Positions 51,618 through 59,598 of a stretch of DNA of 64,000 bases are shown one piece after another (positions within the stretch are counted from its first letter, which is position 1; the number at the start of each line of letters is the position of its first letter). The translations under genes were made by a program, and so were the position numbers. The stretch lies in the NCBI RefSeq assembly GCF_030409795.1, contig NZ_JAUFQN010000019.1, forward strand, positions 1,984,001 to 2,048,000, in the 5' to 3' direction. Below the pieces are notes generated by a model that worked only from the letters and a program-made list of their open reading frames with translations, was not told the origin of the DNA and made no database searches. This DNA is from Flavobacterium paronense. GTDB lineage: Bacteria; Bacteroidota; Bacteroidia; Flavobacteriales; Flavobacteriaceae.

Positions 51618-52982
51618 ATGTCAATTTCATTAGTTCAAAAATATAACGTTCCCGGTCCGAGATATACTAGTTATCCAACGGTTCCTTATTGGGATGAGAA
51701 CTGTTTTTCGGAAACAAATTGGAAACAAACATTGTTGCAAAGTTTTGCTGAAAGTAATGACACAGAAGGTATCAGTTTGTATATCCATCTACCGTTTTGT
51801 GAAAGTTTGTGCACGTTTTGCGGTTGTCATAAACGCATCACTAAGCGCCATGAAGTGGAACATCCATATATTGAAGCAGTACTAAAAGAGTGGCAGTTGT
51901 ATTGTGATTTGCTTCCTTCAAAACCTGTTATCAAAGAAATACATCTTGGTGGTGGAACCCCAACTTTTTTTTCACCTGAAAATTTAGAACAATTAATTAA
52001 AGGAATTCTAAAAAAAGTAAAAGTTGCTGCTGAACATGAATTTAGCTTTGAAGGACATCCCAATAATACTACGCGGGCTCATTTGCAAAAACTATATGAC
52101 TTAGGCTTTCGAAGAGTGAGTTTCGGTGTACAAGACTATGCCGAAAAAGTGCAAACCGCAATTCATAGAATCCAGCCTTTTCATAATGTGGCCAAAGTAA
52201 CTTTTTGGGCTAGGGAAATTGGATATACTTCTATTTCGCATGATTTAGTTTTTGGTTTACCTTTTCAAACATTAGCCAATGTGATTGATACCATTGAAAA
52301 AACTAATTCCCTTTCGCCTGATAGATTAGCCTTTTATAGTTATGCTCATGTGCCATGGATTAAAGGTAATGGGCAACGTGGATTTAAAGATGAAGATGTT
52401 CCAAAAGATGATGCAAAGCGATTGCTGTATGAAGAAGGTAAAAAGCTACTAGCACAAAAAGGATATCACGAAATTGGTATGGATCATTTTGCTTTAGAAA
52501 CCGATAGTATGTACAAAGCTTTTAAAGAAAACAAACTGCATCGCAATTTTATGGGTTATACGGCTTCAAAAACCAAACTGATGATTGGTTTAGGCGTTTC
52601 TTCTATTAGTGATAGTTGGTATGCTTTTGCACAAAACGAAAAAGAATTAGAAAGGTATTACGCCCGATTAGATGAAAACGAATTACCCGTTTTTAGAGGA
52701 CATATATTGACACCAGAAGACTTAATTATTCGCCAACACATCCTAAATTTAATGTGTCAATTTAAAACTTCTTGGCACAATAAAAATTATTATTTTGAAG
52801 ACTTACCAATAGTCTTATCCCAATTAACTGAAATGGAAAACGATGGGTTAATCATATTAACTCAAGATACGTTATCTGTAACCGAAAAAGGCAAACCTTT
52901 TGTGCGCAACATCTGTATGGCTTTTGATTTACGATTAAACCGTAACGTTCCCAAAAACAAATTGTTTTCAATGACGGTATAG
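51618..52982 (+). CDS. hemN: Oxygen-independent coproporphyrinogen III oxidase
   Basis: A 454-residue radical-SAM enzyme starting MSISLVQKYNVPGPRYTSYP, the HemN opening. The Fe-S motif is C61-x3-C65-x2-C68 plus Cys70 (FCESLCTFCGC). It also shows the GGGTPTF SAM loop and the C-terminal HemN domain. It converts coproporphyrinogen III to protoporphyrinogen IX without oxygen, supplying haem for the cbb3 oxidase encoded just downstream. I use 51618 because the ATG follows a clear promoter; the in-frame start at 51561 would lie inside the operator. Confidence 0.94.
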   Translation: MSISLVQKYNVPGPRYTSYPTVPYWDENCFSETNWKQTLLQSFAESNDTEGISLYIHLPFCESLCTFCGCHKRITKRHEVEHPYIEAVLKEWQLYCDLLPSKPVIKEIHLGGGTPTFFSPENLEQLIKGILKKVKVAAEHEFSFEGHPNNTTRAHLQKLYDLGFRRVSFGVQDYAEKVQTAIHRIQPFHNVAKVTFWAREIGYTSISHDLVFGLPFQTLANVIDTIEKTNSLSPDRLAFYSYAHVPWIKGNGQRGFKDEDVPKDDAKRLLYEEGKKLLAQKGYHEIGMDHFALETDSMYKAFKENKLHRNFMGYTASKTKLMIGLGVSSISDSWYAFAQNEKELERYYARLDENELPVFRGHILTPEDLIIRQHILNLMCQFKTSWHNKNYYFEDLPIVLSQLTEMENDGLIILTQDTLSVTEKGKPFVRNICMAFDLRLNRNVPKNKLFSMTV

Positions 52983-53002
52983 TTTGCCTCAAACAAAAAA
53001 AC

Positions 53003-53027
53003 CACGTCTTTAGGCGTGATTTCTTTA
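53003..53027. terminator. Weak bidirectional hairpin between hemN and the YdcH-like gene
   Basis: CACG (53003-53006) pairs with CGTG (53015-53018), with a T-rich plus-strand tail and an A7 run on the other side. Position between convergent genes supports a terminator; the stem is short. Confidence 0.4.
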
Positions 53028-53039
53028 TTTGGCTTAAAA

Positions 53040-53270
53040 CTATTTATTCAAATAGGAATATATTTCATCTTTCATAAACAATAATTTGGCTTTTAATTCG
53101 TGTACGAAAGTATCATTAGCTAGTTCTGAACCCATATTAATACGGTGAATCTGATGCTCAATTTCATGGTAATCATCAAATAATTTTCTGAAATGCTCAT
53201 TCGAAATTTTCAGCTCGTGAATTTTATCTTTATGTTCTGGGAATTCATGTAATAAATCGTGTTTTTCCAT
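53040..53270 (-). CDS. YdcH/DUF465 family small protein
   Basis: A 76-residue helical-hairpin protein: MEKHDLLHEFPEHKDKIHELK...HFRKLFDDYHEIEHQIHRIN, the DUF465 pattern rich in His, Glu and Lys. Function unknown in all members. It lies 25 bases after the SafE-like gene and may be the last gene of the oxidase operon. Confidence 0.85.
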   Translation of the reverse strand: MEKHDLLHEFPEHKDKIHELKISNEHFRKLFDDYHEIEHQIHRINMGSELANDTFVHELKAKLLFMKDEIYSYLNK

Positions 53271-53295
53271 ACTATCTTAATTTGGTTATTAATTC

Positions 53296-54000
53296 CTATC
53301 TATGACAATTGGCAACAGCCTGTACAAACAAATGAGTATTGCTTGGCGACATATAAGCTATATCTAATCCCATTCCCCTGAGTACAAAGAGTACTCCAAT
53401 AACTACAGTTACTAAAGGCACAATTTTTTGCAATTTATTTCGAAAAGGAAAGCTTAAAAAATTGGCAATATAAACGACCGCACTCATCAACGGCACAGTT
53501 CCTAATCCGTAAAGCAACATATAGAGTGTGCTTAATCCGACATTTTGCATAGCAATAGCACCAAACAACGCGGCATAAACTAATCCACAAGGCAATAAGC
53601 CGTTAAACAAACCTATAGTAAAAAGTGCATCAGGTGTTTTTCTTTTAAACTGTTGACCCAAATTAGTTTTAATTTTAGAAATCAGTTTATAAATTGGTTT
53701 GGAAAAATTGTACCGTGCAAATATCTTTTCGGGCACTAAAGCCATTACAATCATCAAAACGCCAACTACTATAGAAATGTGTTGTTGTATTCCGGCTAAA
53801 TATAATCCTCTGCCAAGCAATCCAAAGAGAAAACCCAAAACAGCATAAGAGGTTAATCTTCCTGCATGATATAACAAAATCTGCAATGCTTTTTGTGTTG
53901 GATTCGTGCGAGATACAGGCAGCATCATCGCTATTGGTCCACACATACCAATGCAGTGCAAACTGGAGATTAAGCCAAATAAAAGTGCGGTGTAAAGCAT
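53296..54000 (-). CDS. SafE/TauE-type membrane protein of the cbb3 locus
   Basis: A 234-residue protein with six to seven membrane helices opening LISSLHCIGMCGPIAMM, whose HCxGMCGP motif is diagnostic for the UreH-like SafE branch next to ccoGHIS genes. A second motif, GLLPCGLVYAA, follows mid-protein. In these loci it is thought to help copper delivery to the oxidase. It is 15 bases from fixH in the oxidase operon. Confidence 0.88.
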   Translation of the reverse strand: MLYTALLFGLISSLHCIGMCGPIAMMLPVSRTNPTQKALQILLYHAGRLTSYAVLGFLFGLLGRGLYLAGIQQHISIVVGVLMIVMALVPEKIFARYNFSKPIYKLISKIKTNLGQQFKRKTPDALFTIGLFNGLLPCGLVYAALFGAIAMQNVGLSTLYMLLYGLGTVPLMSAVVYIANFLSFPFRNKLQKIVPLVTVVIGVLFVLRGMGLDIAYMSPSNTHLFVQAVANCHR

Positions 54001-54015
54001 GACCCCAATTTTGAA

Positions 54016-54474
54016 TTATTGCTGAAAATACAATTCTTCTTTATTCAAATAGGTTTTACCATCATATGTCCATTCGACAGTAATATCCCAGAGACCGCCC
54101 ACCAGATTCTTTTTAGGTATGAGCAAATCGGAGTCAGATAAAGCAATTGGGTTGACAAAATCTAACTTTTTGTTGGACGGTCTATAAAGGGATACTATTC
54201 CTTTAATTTTATTAAAATCTAAATTTTTTGGAAAGCTAATCATTATGCCATCCGCAGTGTTCCCAAAGACAAGTTTTTGGGGTAACGCATTGGCATTTTG
54301 TTCACTATTAATTTCATTTTGAACCAAAGCTTCTTTTTTATAATATTCTTCGGTAACTAACTCATTGTCATATTTGCTGTCCGATTGAACACGGAACACA
54401 AAAAACAATATAAAACTCATAAATAATGCAAACGCTATCACGATTGCAGTTCCCCAATTAATTTTAATTTTCAT
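54016..54474 (-). CDS. fixH: FixH/CcoH family protein
   Basis: A 152-residue protein with one N-terminal membrane helix (about 8-28) and a periplasmic beta domain (YYKKEALVQNEIN..., GLWDITVEWTYDGKTY). FixH is needed for maturation of cbb3 oxidase, probably linking the oxidase to CcoI copper export. It sits between ccoG and the SafE-like gene, the standard order. Confidence 0.88.
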   Translation of the reverse strand: MKIKINWGTAIVIAFALFMSFILFFVFRVQSDSKYDNELVTEEYYKKEALVQNEINSEQNANALPQKLVFGNTADGIMISFPKNLDFNKIKGIVSLYRPSNKKLDFVNPIALSDSDLLIPKKNLVGGLWDITVEWTYDGKTYLNKEELYFQQ

Positions 54475-54489
54475 ACCTTTTATTTTGTG

Positions 54490-55911
54490 TTAATCGAAAC
54501 TTCTTGGTCCCAAGAAATTGGTTGTTTCGGTATCAATTAACTTGTTTTCATTATAAACATCTAATACTAGTTTTGTTCTGTCACTTTCCAAAAGAGCCTG
54601 TTTAATTTCAATAAATAAAGTCCCTTCGGTAATTCCTTCTCTTGGTACTTTGAAATAACGTGGTCCAACCATTTTAACTTCACCTTTTTGATTGACTACT
54701 TCGATGTGTACTTTGTCAAAATTGATTGAAGTTTTATTTACTATTTTGAATGTATAAATATTACTAATCTTATCGCCTTTGTGTTGAAATAATTGCCCTG
54801 GCAGACGTAAGATAGTAGCTTCCACTTCATTTCTTAAAAACAACATTCCGATGAAAACACCTGTTAGAATTGCCAAAATTGCTACATATCCTTTCATCCT
54901 GTTTGTAAATTTGAAAGGTTCCTTTTTGGAAATTTCATCTTCACTCGCATATCTAATTAATCCTTTAGGCAAACCGACATTCTCCATCATGCTATCACAA
55001 ACATCTATACAAGCAGTGCAATTGGTACATTCTAATTGTGTTCCGTGTCGGATGTCGATTCCGGTTGGGCAAACATGCACACACAAACTGCAATCAATAC
55101 AATCACCTTTCCCTGTTGTAGCTCTATCCTCGTTTTTGTTGAATTTGGCTCTACCTACTTCTTTTTCACCGCGTACATAATCGTAAGCAACATTTATGGA
55201 TTTGTTGTCCAACAAAACGCCTTGCATTCTGCCATAAGGACAAGCAATAATACATACTTGCTCTCTAAACCAGGCGTAGATAAAGTAGAATACAGCGGTA
55301 AAAATTAATAAGGCAATCAGCGTAGAGGTATTGTTTGCAGGGCCTTCTTTAACTAATAAGATTAATTTATCACTACTAATTAAATAGGCTAAAAATACAT
55401 TGGCAATCCAAAACGAAATCACAAAAAAGATAAACCATTTAGCTAAACGCTTTCCTATTTTCTCGGCGTTCCATTCTTGTTTAGCTAAGCGAATTTGTGC
55501 ACCTCGGTCACCGTCAATCCAAAATTCTATTCGGCGGAATACCATTTCCATGAAAATGGTTTGTGGACAAAACCAACCGCAAAATATTCGTCCGAATGCA
55601 ACAGTAAATAATGTCAATCCTACGACTCCAATAATCATAATTATAACAAAGATGTGGAAATCTTGAGGCCAAAAAGGAAAACCAAACAAGTTAAAACGTC
55701 GTTCTAAAACGTTGAACATCATAAACTGATGGTGGTTAATCTTTATAAAGGGCGCAGAAAACAGAAACAGTAACAAGAAATAACTCAACCATTTTCTGCG
55801 CTCATATAGTTTCCCTTTTGGGATTTTAGTAAAAATCCAAGCTCGTTTACCTTTGGCATCAATAGTACTTATACTATCTCTAAAACTATCCTCTTCGTGC
55901 TCGTCAGACAT
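54490..55911 (-). CDS. ccoG: Cytochrome c oxidase accessory protein CcoG (FixG)
   Basis: A 473-residue membrane ferredoxin-like protein. It has five membrane helices, motif CGWFCPQTIFME near 110, IACPYGRMQ and a dicluster 4Fe-4S domain (about 255-300) CIDCSLCVHVCPTGIDIRHG and CTNCTACIDVC, then a C-terminal Ig-like domain. CcoG reduces Cu(II) to Cu(I) during cbb3 maturation. It lies 32 bases from ccoP. All cysteines of the two clusters are present. Confidence 0.94.
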   Translation of the reverse strand: MSDEHEEDSFRDSISTIDAKGKRAWIFTKIPKGKLYERRKWLSYFLLLFLFSAPFIKINHHQFMMFNVLERRFNLFGFPFWPQDFHIFVIIMIIGVVGLTLFTVAFGRIFCGWFCPQTIFMEMVFRRIEFWIDGDRGAQIRLAKQEWNAEKIGKRLAKWFIFFVISFWIANVFLAYLISSDKLILLVKEGPANNTSTLIALLIFTAVFYFIYAWFREQVCIIACPYGRMQGVLLDNKSINVAYDYVRGEKEVGRAKFNKNEDRATTGKGDCIDCSLCVHVCPTGIDIRHGTQLECTNCTACIDVCDSMMENVGLPKGLIRYASEDEISKKEPFKFTNRMKGYVAILAILTGVFIGMLFLRNEVEATILRLPGQLFQHKGDKISNIYTFKIVNKTSINFDKVHIEVVNQKGEVKMVGPRYFKVPREGITEGTLFIEIKQALLESDRTKLVLDVYNENKLIDTETTNFLGPRSFD

Positions 55912-55943
55912 TATATTGTGTTTTATAAAAATGTTTAATTCTA

Positions 55944-56888
55944 TTATTTTACAGCTACTTTTGTACTATCCGCAACAGCTTTGGCAGGTATTACAGCTGG
56001 CGCAGCTTCCCCTTTCCATTCTTTAGCTTCCTCTTCTGTAGGTTTTGGATTTACAGGATGTGAATTTTGTAATGACAATACATAACTGGCAACCTTTTGA
56101 ATATCGGAAGGTTTGATGGTGGCTTTCCAGGAAATCATTCCTTTTCCGTCGCGACCACCTTCCATAATAGTGTTGAATACATTTTTGATTCCACCACCAT
56201 TTATCCAATATTCATCGGTAAGGTTTGGACCAATTTGTCCTCCGGCATCTGCTCTGTGACAAGCAATACAGTTCGTAGTAAAAATAGCTTTACCAGCAGC
56301 AATACTTGGAGCATCTGTTAATAAAGTTACTTTGTCTTTGTTCATAGCATCTGGAGCTGTTTTCAAATAAGCATCTACAGCTGCCTTTGCTTCGGTCATT
56401 TCGGTTTGAAACTCTTGGTCTTGATTATAATCGCCCATAATTTCGAAACGAACTAAATATACCGCTGCAAAAAGAATAGTACCATAGAACAAGTACACCC
56501 ACCATGGTGGCAATACATTATCTAACTCACGAATACCATCGTAATTATGGTCTAACATTACATCAGCTTCCTGCTCAATAGTTTTTGAGCGAGTTAGTTT
56601 TTTCAAGATATTTTGGTAGAAAGCACTTTCGGTAAAAGGAACTGATTGTACCTCTGCCAATTGTTTTTTCTGCTCTTCTGTTAGCATGTGATATGTAACA
56701 TTATCTACCGCACTAATTACCATTTCGATGGCAACTAGTAAGAAAAGAAACACTGCTAAAAACAAAGACACCATTGGGTATTTGATAAAAGCTGGTTTAT
56801 CGCCTGAGTCGATGAAATATTCCAATGCTGCAAAAACAAAGGCAAAAATCAACGGTACTCTGACATATACTGGAATTAATTTTTTCAT
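55944..56888 (-). CDS. ccoP: cbb3 oxidase subunit CcoP, single-haem form
   Basis: A 314-residue protein: two N-terminal membrane helices (about 12-60), a linker, the CcoP N-terminal motif YDGIRELDNVLPPWWVYLF with its membrane helix (about 113-150) and one cytochrome c domain (about 190-280) with CIACH at Cys207, Cys210, His211. Proteobacterial CcoP has two CxxCH motifs; only one is present here. The C-terminus is Ala/Lys-rich. It feeds electrons to CcoN/CcoO. Located between ccoQ and ccoG. Confidence 0.92.
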   Translation of the reverse strand: MKKLIPVYVRVPLIFAFVFAALEYFIDSGDKPAFIKYPMVSLFLAVFLFLLVAIEMVISAVDNVTYHMLTEEQKKQLAEVQSVPFTESAFYQNILKKLTRSKTIEQEADVMLDHNYDGIRELDNVLPPWWVYLFYGTILFAAVYLVRFEIMGDYNQDQEFQTEMTEAKAAVDAYLKTAPDAMNKDKVTLLTDAPSIAAGKAIFTTNCIACHRADAGGQIGPNLTDEYWINGGGIKNVFNTIMEGGRDGKGMISWKATIKPSDIQKVASYVLSLQNSHPVNPKPTEEEAKEWKGEAAPAVIPAKAVADSTKVAVK

Positions 56889-56907
56889 GGTTATAACTTT
56901 TGGTTAA

Positions 56908-57075
56908 TTAATTTTTCATTGGAAGTTCGCTCATTTCCTGAAGAGTTTCTTTTTTATAAGTAAACACCCAAAAGAACAGACCTACAAAAAAGGTAAAGCA
57001 AATCAGCAGAGAGATTATAGGATATATTGCTACTCCGGCTATGGTTTCTAAATTATGTTGTACAAACTTTAACAT
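56908..57075 (-). CDS. ccoQ: cbb3 oxidase small subunit CcoQ
   Basis: A 55-residue ORF too short for usual cut-offs: MLKFVQHNLETIAGV, one membrane helix (about 14-39, IYPIISLLICFTFFVGLFFWVF) and a charged tail (YKKETLQEM). Position between ccoNO and ccoP, the single helix followed by a Lys/Glu tail and close spacing (7 bases from ccoNO, 19 to ccoP) identify CcoQ/FixQ, which stabilises the complex. Confidence 0.85.
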   Translation of the reverse strand: MLKFVQHNLETIAGVAIYPIISLLICFTFFVGLFFWVFTYKKETLQEMSELPMKN

Positions 57076-57082
57076 GGCTTTA

Positions 57083-59266
57083 CTATTTAGTGTTTTTTAC
57101 TTTAATATCAGTTCCCAAACGTTGTAAGTAGGCAATTAAGGCAACTATTTCTCTGTCTTTCATTGGTACGAAAGCTTCTCCTTTTGCGGCTGCTTTTGCT
57201 TTACTGGCTTCGTATGATTTCACAAAATCAGGGTCATTATATAGATTTTTTTCTATCGTTGAAGACTGTTTTTCTATACTTTGTTTGGCATTGGCTATGT
57301 CAGCATCGGTATAAGGAACACCTAGGGTTTGCATGGCTTTCATTTTAGCTTCTGTGTTAGAATAATCCATAGCTTCATTATCAAATAGCCATTTATATCC
57401 TGGCATGATTGAACCAGGTGAAATACTTTGCGGACTCCACATATGATTGAAATGCCAGTTGTCATTGTACTTGCCTCCTTCTCTATGCAAATCCGGACCA
57501 GTACGTTTTGAACCCCAAAGGAATGGATGATCATAAACATATTCACCCGATTTAGAATATTCACCATAACGCACTACTTCTGAACGGAACGGTCTTATCA
57601 TTTGAGAGTGACAACCTACACAACCTTCACGGATGTATAAATCGCGACCTTGTAATTCAAGCGGAGTATAAGGTTTAACAGCTGCAATAGTTGGTATATT
57701 TGATTTAACCATAATAGTTGGTACAATTTGAATGATACCTCCAATAAGAATTGCAATAGTGGCTAATAAAGTCAATTGTATAGGTCTTCTTTCCAACCAA
57801 GGGTGGAATTTTTCACCTTTCAATCTTCCTTTAGTTATTTTAGTTAATTCAGGAGCTTCGGCTAATTCGTCTTCAACAGTACTTCCTTGTTTAACGGTTT
57901 TAATAACATTGTATATCAATACTAACATACCGATTAAGTAGAAAGATCCTCCGATGGCTCTCATCCAGTACATTGGCATAATTTGGGTAACCGTTTCTAA
58001 GAAGTTACCGTATTGTAACGTCCCATCCGGTTTGAATTGTTTCCACATAGAAGCCTGAGTAAATCCGGCAACATACATTGGCAAAGCATACAGTACAATT
58101 CCTAAAGTTCCAATCCAAAAGTGGAAATTGGCCAACTTTTCAGAATATAAAGTTGTTTTAGTCAATCGCGGAATCAACCAATAAATCATACCAAATATTA
58201 AGAATCCGTTCCAAGCTAAAGCACCAACGTGTACGTGCGCAATAATCCAGTCGGTAAAGTGGGCAATAGCGTTTACGTTTTTGAGCGATAACATTGGACC
58301 TTCGAAAGTTGCCATACCATAACCAGTAATTGCAACTACAAAAAATTTCAATACTGAATCGGTACGCACTTTATCCCAAACTCCACGTAGCGTTAGTAAT
58401 CCATTAATCATACCTCCCCAAGATGGTGCAATCAACATAATAGAGAAAACAACTCCTAAGTTTTGTGCCCAATCAGGTAAGCAAGAATAAAGCAAATGGT
58501 GTGGTCCAGCCCATATATAAAGAAAAATTAATGACCAAAAGTGGATGATAGAAAGTCTATAAGAATATACCGGTCTGTTAGCTGCTTTTGGCACAAAATA
58601 GTACATCATTCCTAAGAACGGAGTGGTTAAGAAAAATGCTACTGCGTTATGTCCGTACCACCATTGCACCAAAGCATCTTGAACTCCAGCATAAACCGAA
58701 TAACTTTTTAAAGCTGACACAGGTAATTCTAAACTATTAAAAATATGTAATACAGCAACAGTTACGAAAGTGGCTATGTAAAACCAAATGGCAACATATA
58801 AGTGACGCTCTCTTCTTTTTAAAATGGTTCCAATCATATTGACACCAAAGGCTACCCAAATTAGAGCGATGGCTATATCAATTGGCCATTCTAATTCAGC
58901 GTATTCTTTAGAAGTAGTGTATCCTAACGGAAGCGTAATAGCCGCCGCTACAATAATCAATTGCCATCCCCAAAAGTGAAGATTACTTAAAAAATTGCTA
59001 AACATTCTGGCCTTTAGTAAACGTTGCAAAGAGTAGTATACTCCGGCAAACATGGCATTACCTACAAAGGCAAAAATCACAGCATTGGTATGTAAAGGTC
59101 TCAATCTTCCATAACTCAAAAACGATACTCCGTCTGTTAAGTTTGGAAAAAGGTAGAATATGGCTAATAGTAGCCCTACTAACATTCCCACTAAGCCAAA
59201 AATTATACTGGCGTAGAGAAACTTCTTTACAATTTTGTTGTCGTAATAAAATTGTTGCATTTCCAT
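57083..59266 (-). CDS. ccoNO: cbb3 oxidase subunits I and II fused (CcoN-CcoO)
   Basis: A 727-residue fusion. Residues 1-470 are CcoN, with 12 or more membrane helices and the haem/CuB histidines (for example HTNAVIFAF, WWYGHNAVAFF, HHLLYS, HVHVGALAWNG). After a linker, a membrane anchor (about 497-520) leads to CcoO with one c-haem motif CVGCH (Cys549) and SQMIRPFRSEVVRYGEYS. It forms the oxygen-reducing, proton-pumping core used at low oxygen. The fusion is typical of Bacteroidetes. An in-frame ATG two codons in is an alternative start. Confidence 0.95.
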   Translation of the reverse strand: MEMQQFYYDNKIVKKFLYASIIFGLVGMLVGLLLAIFYLFPNLTDGVSFLSYGRLRPLHTNAVIFAFVGNAMFAGVYYSLQRLLKARMFSNFLSNLHFWGWQLIIVAAAITLPLGYTTSKEYAELEWPIDIAIALIWVAFGVNMIGTILKRRERHLYVAIWFYIATFVTVAVLHIFNSLELPVSALKSYSVYAGVQDALVQWWYGHNAVAFFLTTPFLGMMYYFVPKAANRPVYSYRLSIIHFWSLIFLYIWAGPHHLLYSCLPDWAQNLGVVFSIMLIAPSWGGMINGLLTLRGVWDKVRTDSVLKFFVVAITGYGMATFEGPMLSLKNVNAIAHFTDWIIAHVHVGALAWNGFLIFGMIYWLIPRLTKTTLYSEKLANFHFWIGTLGIVLYALPMYVAGFTQASMWKQFKPDGTLQYGNFLETVTQIMPMYWMRAIGGSFYLIGMLVLIYNVIKTVKQGSTVEDELAEAPELTKITKGRLKGEKFHPWLERRPIQLTLLATIAILIGGIIQIVPTIMVKSNIPTIAAVKPYTPLELQGRDLYIREGCVGCHSQMIRPFRSEVVRYGEYSKSGEYVYDHPFLWGSKRTGPDLHREGGKYNDNWHFNHMWSPQSISPGSIMPGYKWLFDNEAMDYSNTEAKMKAMQTLGVPYTDADIANAKQSIEKQSSTIEKNLYNDPDFVKSYEASKAKAAAKGEAFVPMKDREIVALIAYLQRLGTDIKVKNTK

Positions 59267-59269
59267 TGT

Positions 59270-59491
59270 TTAAATTATTTTGGTTTTTACTTTAGTTTTG
59301 ATATTCTCTGTTTTGGAAGAGGGAAGGTCATTTTTGATACTTCCTTTAACTAATTCATCGTCAAAAAGCATTCGGACTGACGGAGTATAATCATCGTCAT
59401 ATTGACCGGTTTTTACGGCTCTTAAAAAGGCGTATAAAAACACTCCTGCTACTATGATACTGATGGATATTAATAAATAAATGACACTCAT
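59270..59491 (-). CDS. ccoS: cbb3 oxidase maturation protein CcoS
   Basis: A 73-residue protein with one N-terminal membrane helix (about 4-25) followed by AFLRAVKTGQYDD, the CcoS signature, and a Lys/Asp-rich tail. CcoS is needed to load haem b and copper into cbb3 oxidase. First gene of the oxidase operon: 3 bases before ccoNO and directly after an Fnr-type promoter. Confidence 0.9.
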   Translation of the reverse strand: MSVIYLLISISIIVAGVFLYAFLRAVKTGQYDDDYTPSVRMLFDDELVKGSIKNDLPSSKTENIKTKVKTKII

Positions 59492-59510
59492 ACCTCTAAT
59501 TTGTGTGTGA

Positions 59511-59555
59511 CAAAGTTACTGTTGGGACTATTCTTAAAATATGATATTTATCATA
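59511..59555 (-). promoter_or_regulatory. Fnr-type operator and -7 box of the ccoS-ccoNOQP operon
   Basis: TATGATATTTATCATA (59540-59555) and, on the minus strand, a perfect TAnnTTTG box TAACTTTG (59511-59518), 20 bases before the ccoS start. The centres are 33 bp apart, as at hemN and ccoI. Confidence 0.78.
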
Positions 59556-59598
59556 CTTGAAAATTTGATTTAATATAAAGTTTAATTGATGCTAAATG

